From Candidatus Nanopelagicaceae bacterium (GTDB lineage Bacteria; Actinomycetota; Actinomycetes; Nanopelagicales; Nanopelagicaceae), in contig CANGJV010000003.1 of the NCBI GenBank assembly GCA_947454425.1, positions 1 to 42,311 on the forward strand: a stretch of 42,311 nucleotides of DNA. Direction: 5' to 3'. Position numbers and translations under genes: made by a program. Below, in pieces: positions 41,013-42,311 of this stretch. The notes beneath the pieces were generated by a model. It was not told the DNA's origin, made no database searches, and worked only from the letters and a program-made list of their open reading frames with translations. Every line of letters begins with the position of its first letter. The stretch's first letter is position 1.

Positions 41013-42005
41013 ATGACTACCAGGGCGGATGTAGCCAAGTTGGCCGGCGTCTCTGAGAGCACCGTTTCCTATGTCTTATCAGGCAAACGGCCCATCAGCG
41101 AGGAAACTAGAAAGCGAGTTCATGCCGCAATAGGGAAGTCAGGCTATAAATCCAACTACGCAGCAGCAGCCTTAGCTGGCGGTACCCCTCGCCTTGTCAC
41201 AATGATGATTTCAAATCTCTTTAACGATCCTGGTTCCCGATTGATTGGCACTCTTGTTCAAGGAGTTGTTGACGGAGTCAATGAGCTTGGTTTCCATAGC
41301 GTAATTTGGCCAGTCACTGAAGACGAAGATTCCGATACAGAATTGCTCTTGAAGACAAATATTTCTGGCGGCGTGATCCTAATGAACGTAAGCAACAACG
41401 ATCAGCGCGTACATCTCCTTCACCGAGAGAAAGTTCCATTTGTAGTCCTAGGAAGAACTGATGTTGGATTTAAATACAACTTCGTCGATCGTAATTTTGA
41501 GGAGCGAGACAAGATTGCACTACAAGAGCTCAAGAATTTGGGCCATATTGATGTTGGTGTTATGAACTATGAAGAAAAGGTTCGACCGCATCTAAGAAAA
41601 ATAGCTAAGAGTTTAGGCGTGAAATTACACATCATTCCAACAATAAATACAGTTGAAGGTGGAGCGGAAGTTGCTCGAATAATTGCTAAGAATTTTCCTG
41701 AAGTCAGCGCAATAATTTCAATGCTAGATCTAGCAACTCTTGGATTTGTCGAGAGTGCTTCATCGTGCGGAATTTCTATTCCGGAGCAGATTTCAATAAT
41801 CGGACTCAATATGCTTGAGACCCAAGCGGAATCTGTAAGACCACAAGTAACGACAGTAGCATTCGAGGCATATGAAATGGCTAAATCTTGTGGAAAGTTA
41901 GTGGTAGAGGCTATTAGCGGGGATAAGTCAGATCAACCGAGGGAAGAACTTTGGACTGGAGACCTAGTCTTAAGGGGCACATTGGCGCAGGCAAGAAGAA
42001 AATAG
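41013..42005 (+). CDS. LacI-family regulator of the MalE-like operon
   Basis: A 330-residue LacI-type regulator. The helix-turn-helix and hinge are at residues 3-55 (TRADVAKLAGVSESTVSYVLSGKRPISEETRKRV, then YKSNYAAAALAGG). The effector domain starts LVTMMISNLFNDPGSRLIGTLVQGVVDGV and ends with the expected VTTVAFEAYEMAKSCGKLVVEAI region. GGAGG lies 5 nt before the ATG. It is divergent from the MalE-like gene across 116 bp that hold two matching palindromes, so it is almost certainly their ligand and the local repressor. The inducer is unknown, presumably the transported sugar. A weak hairpin (AGGC/GCCT, then TTTTGTT) follows the stop. Confidence 0.93.
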   Translation: MTTRADVAKLAGVSESTVSYVLSGKRPISEETRKRVHAAIGKSGYKSNYAAAALAGGTPRLVTMMISNLFNDPGSRLIGTLVQGVVDGVNELGFHSVIWPVTEDEDSDTELLLKTNISGGVILMNVSNNDQRVHLLHREKVPFVVLGRTDVGFKYNFVDRNFEERDKIALQELKNLGHIDVGVMNYEEKVRPHLRKIAKSLGVKLHIIPTINTVEGGAEVARIIAKNFPEVSAIISMLDLATLGFVESASSCGISIPEQISIIGLNMLETQAESVRPQVTTVAFEAYEMAKSCGKLVVEAISGDKSDQPREELWTGDLVLRGTLAQARRK

Positions 42006-42035
42006 GCATTTTCGCCTCTGTTTTGTTGTAGCTTT

Positions 42036-42311
42036 TTAACGTAATCCGGTTGCAACTGGCGAATTCTCAAGTATTGCCCACTCTTGGTCGGTAAATAATC
42101 GAGAGCGGATCAAGAAGCGCTTACCTTCTGGTGATTCGAGTGAAAATCCTCCGCCACGGCCCACAACGACATCGACTGTGAGATGGGTATGTTTCCAATA
42201 TTCAAATTGTGAGGCTGACATCCAGAAACCGATTAGTTCCTGGATGTCAGCCACTTTCAATTCACCCAACAGTACGTCTTGTCCGCCTACGCGGAATTCA
42301 CCTGCTGGATA
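42036..42311 (-). CDS. DUF779-family protein (C-terminal part, runs off window)
   Basis: The frame is open to the right edge, so the ATG at 42269 in the ORF track is probably internal. The visible 91 residues read YPAGEFRVGGQDVLLGEL, then FWMSASQFEYWKHTHLTVDVVVGRGGGFSLESPEGKRFLIRSRLFTDQEW, which is the DUF779 signature. The family is about 110-130 residues, with a Cys-rich N-terminus that would lie beyond the window. DUF779 genes often neighbour aldehyde dehydrogenase genes; whether one follows here cannot be seen. Function unknown. Confidence 0.88.
   Translation of the reverse strand, partial: YPAGEFRVGGQDVLLGELKVADIQELIGFWMSASQFEYWKHTHLTVDVVVGRGGGFSLESPEGKRFLIRSRLFTDQEWAILENSPVATGLR

Overview
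The window looks like the chromosome of a small-genome, moderately AT-leaning actinobacterium. The genes are densely packed, many with 4-nt ATGA overlaps. The xylose isomerase and the CUT1 sugar transporters are of actinobacterial type, and a TipA-type drug-binding domain is present. Several genes have a TAnnnT box 6-7 nt upstream of the start codon and no Shine-Dalgarno, the arrangement expected for leaderless mRNAs. The combination (katG, xylose isomerase, many LacI/CUT1 sugar systems, compact operons) fits a freshwater planktonic actinobacterium of the acI/Nanopelagicales kind. That assignment is inference, not proof. I see no tRNA, rRNA, IS element, phage gene or CRISPR array, and no gene-free stretch longer than about 210 bp.

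Left part (1-12.2 kb) is mixed housekeeping and stress genes in short units on both strands. katG (cut by the window edge) is divergent from a YceI-family gene whose promoter carries a near-perfect 24-bp palindrome. Then come a DUF4287-DUF1801 fusion protein, a two-gene unit for small secreted/membrane proteins with a hairpin over the ribosome binding site, a DUF1801/SRPBCC pair, a DUF1761 membrane protein, a free-standing TipAS drug-binding domain overlapping an MFS exporter gene, DoxX, a UbiA-type prenyltransferase, an NAD-dependent reductase, a GH13 maltodextrin hydrolase, a VOC protein, an unknown secreted protein and a TetR regulator.

Middle part (12.3-32.8 kb) is one long minus-strand array that reads as a plant hemicellulose/mannan utilisation locus. 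In transcription order: ABC exporter, CE7 acetyl esterase, cytoplasmic GH5, a DUF4352-like anchored protein, CUT1 solute-binding protein and two permeases, secreted DUF5060-GH5 glycanase, LacI regulator, ROK sugar kinase, cupin mannose-6-phosphate isomerase, GH2 beta-mannosidase, GH28, an O-acyltransferase and its separately encoded SGNH partner, xylA and xylB. The logic is extracellular cleavage, oligosaccharide uptake, deacetylation, intracellular trimming to mannose and xylose, then phosphorylation/isomerisation into central metabolism. A LacI-type operator overlaps a consensus -35 box in front of the solute-binding-protein gene.

Right part (32.9-42.3 kb) holds a YCII-type protein, a stand-alone DUF4287 protein and a second CUT1 locus: solute-binding protein, MalF-like permease with a large extracytoplasmic domain, MalG-like permease, a Fes/CE1-like esterase, an SGNH hydrolase and two tandem secreted YHYH-domain proteins. 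A divergent LacI gene faces it across a promoter with two related operators. This looks like uptake and deacylation of an acylated oligosaccharide. Neither CUT1 locus encodes its ATPase. A DUF779 gene is cut by the right edge.
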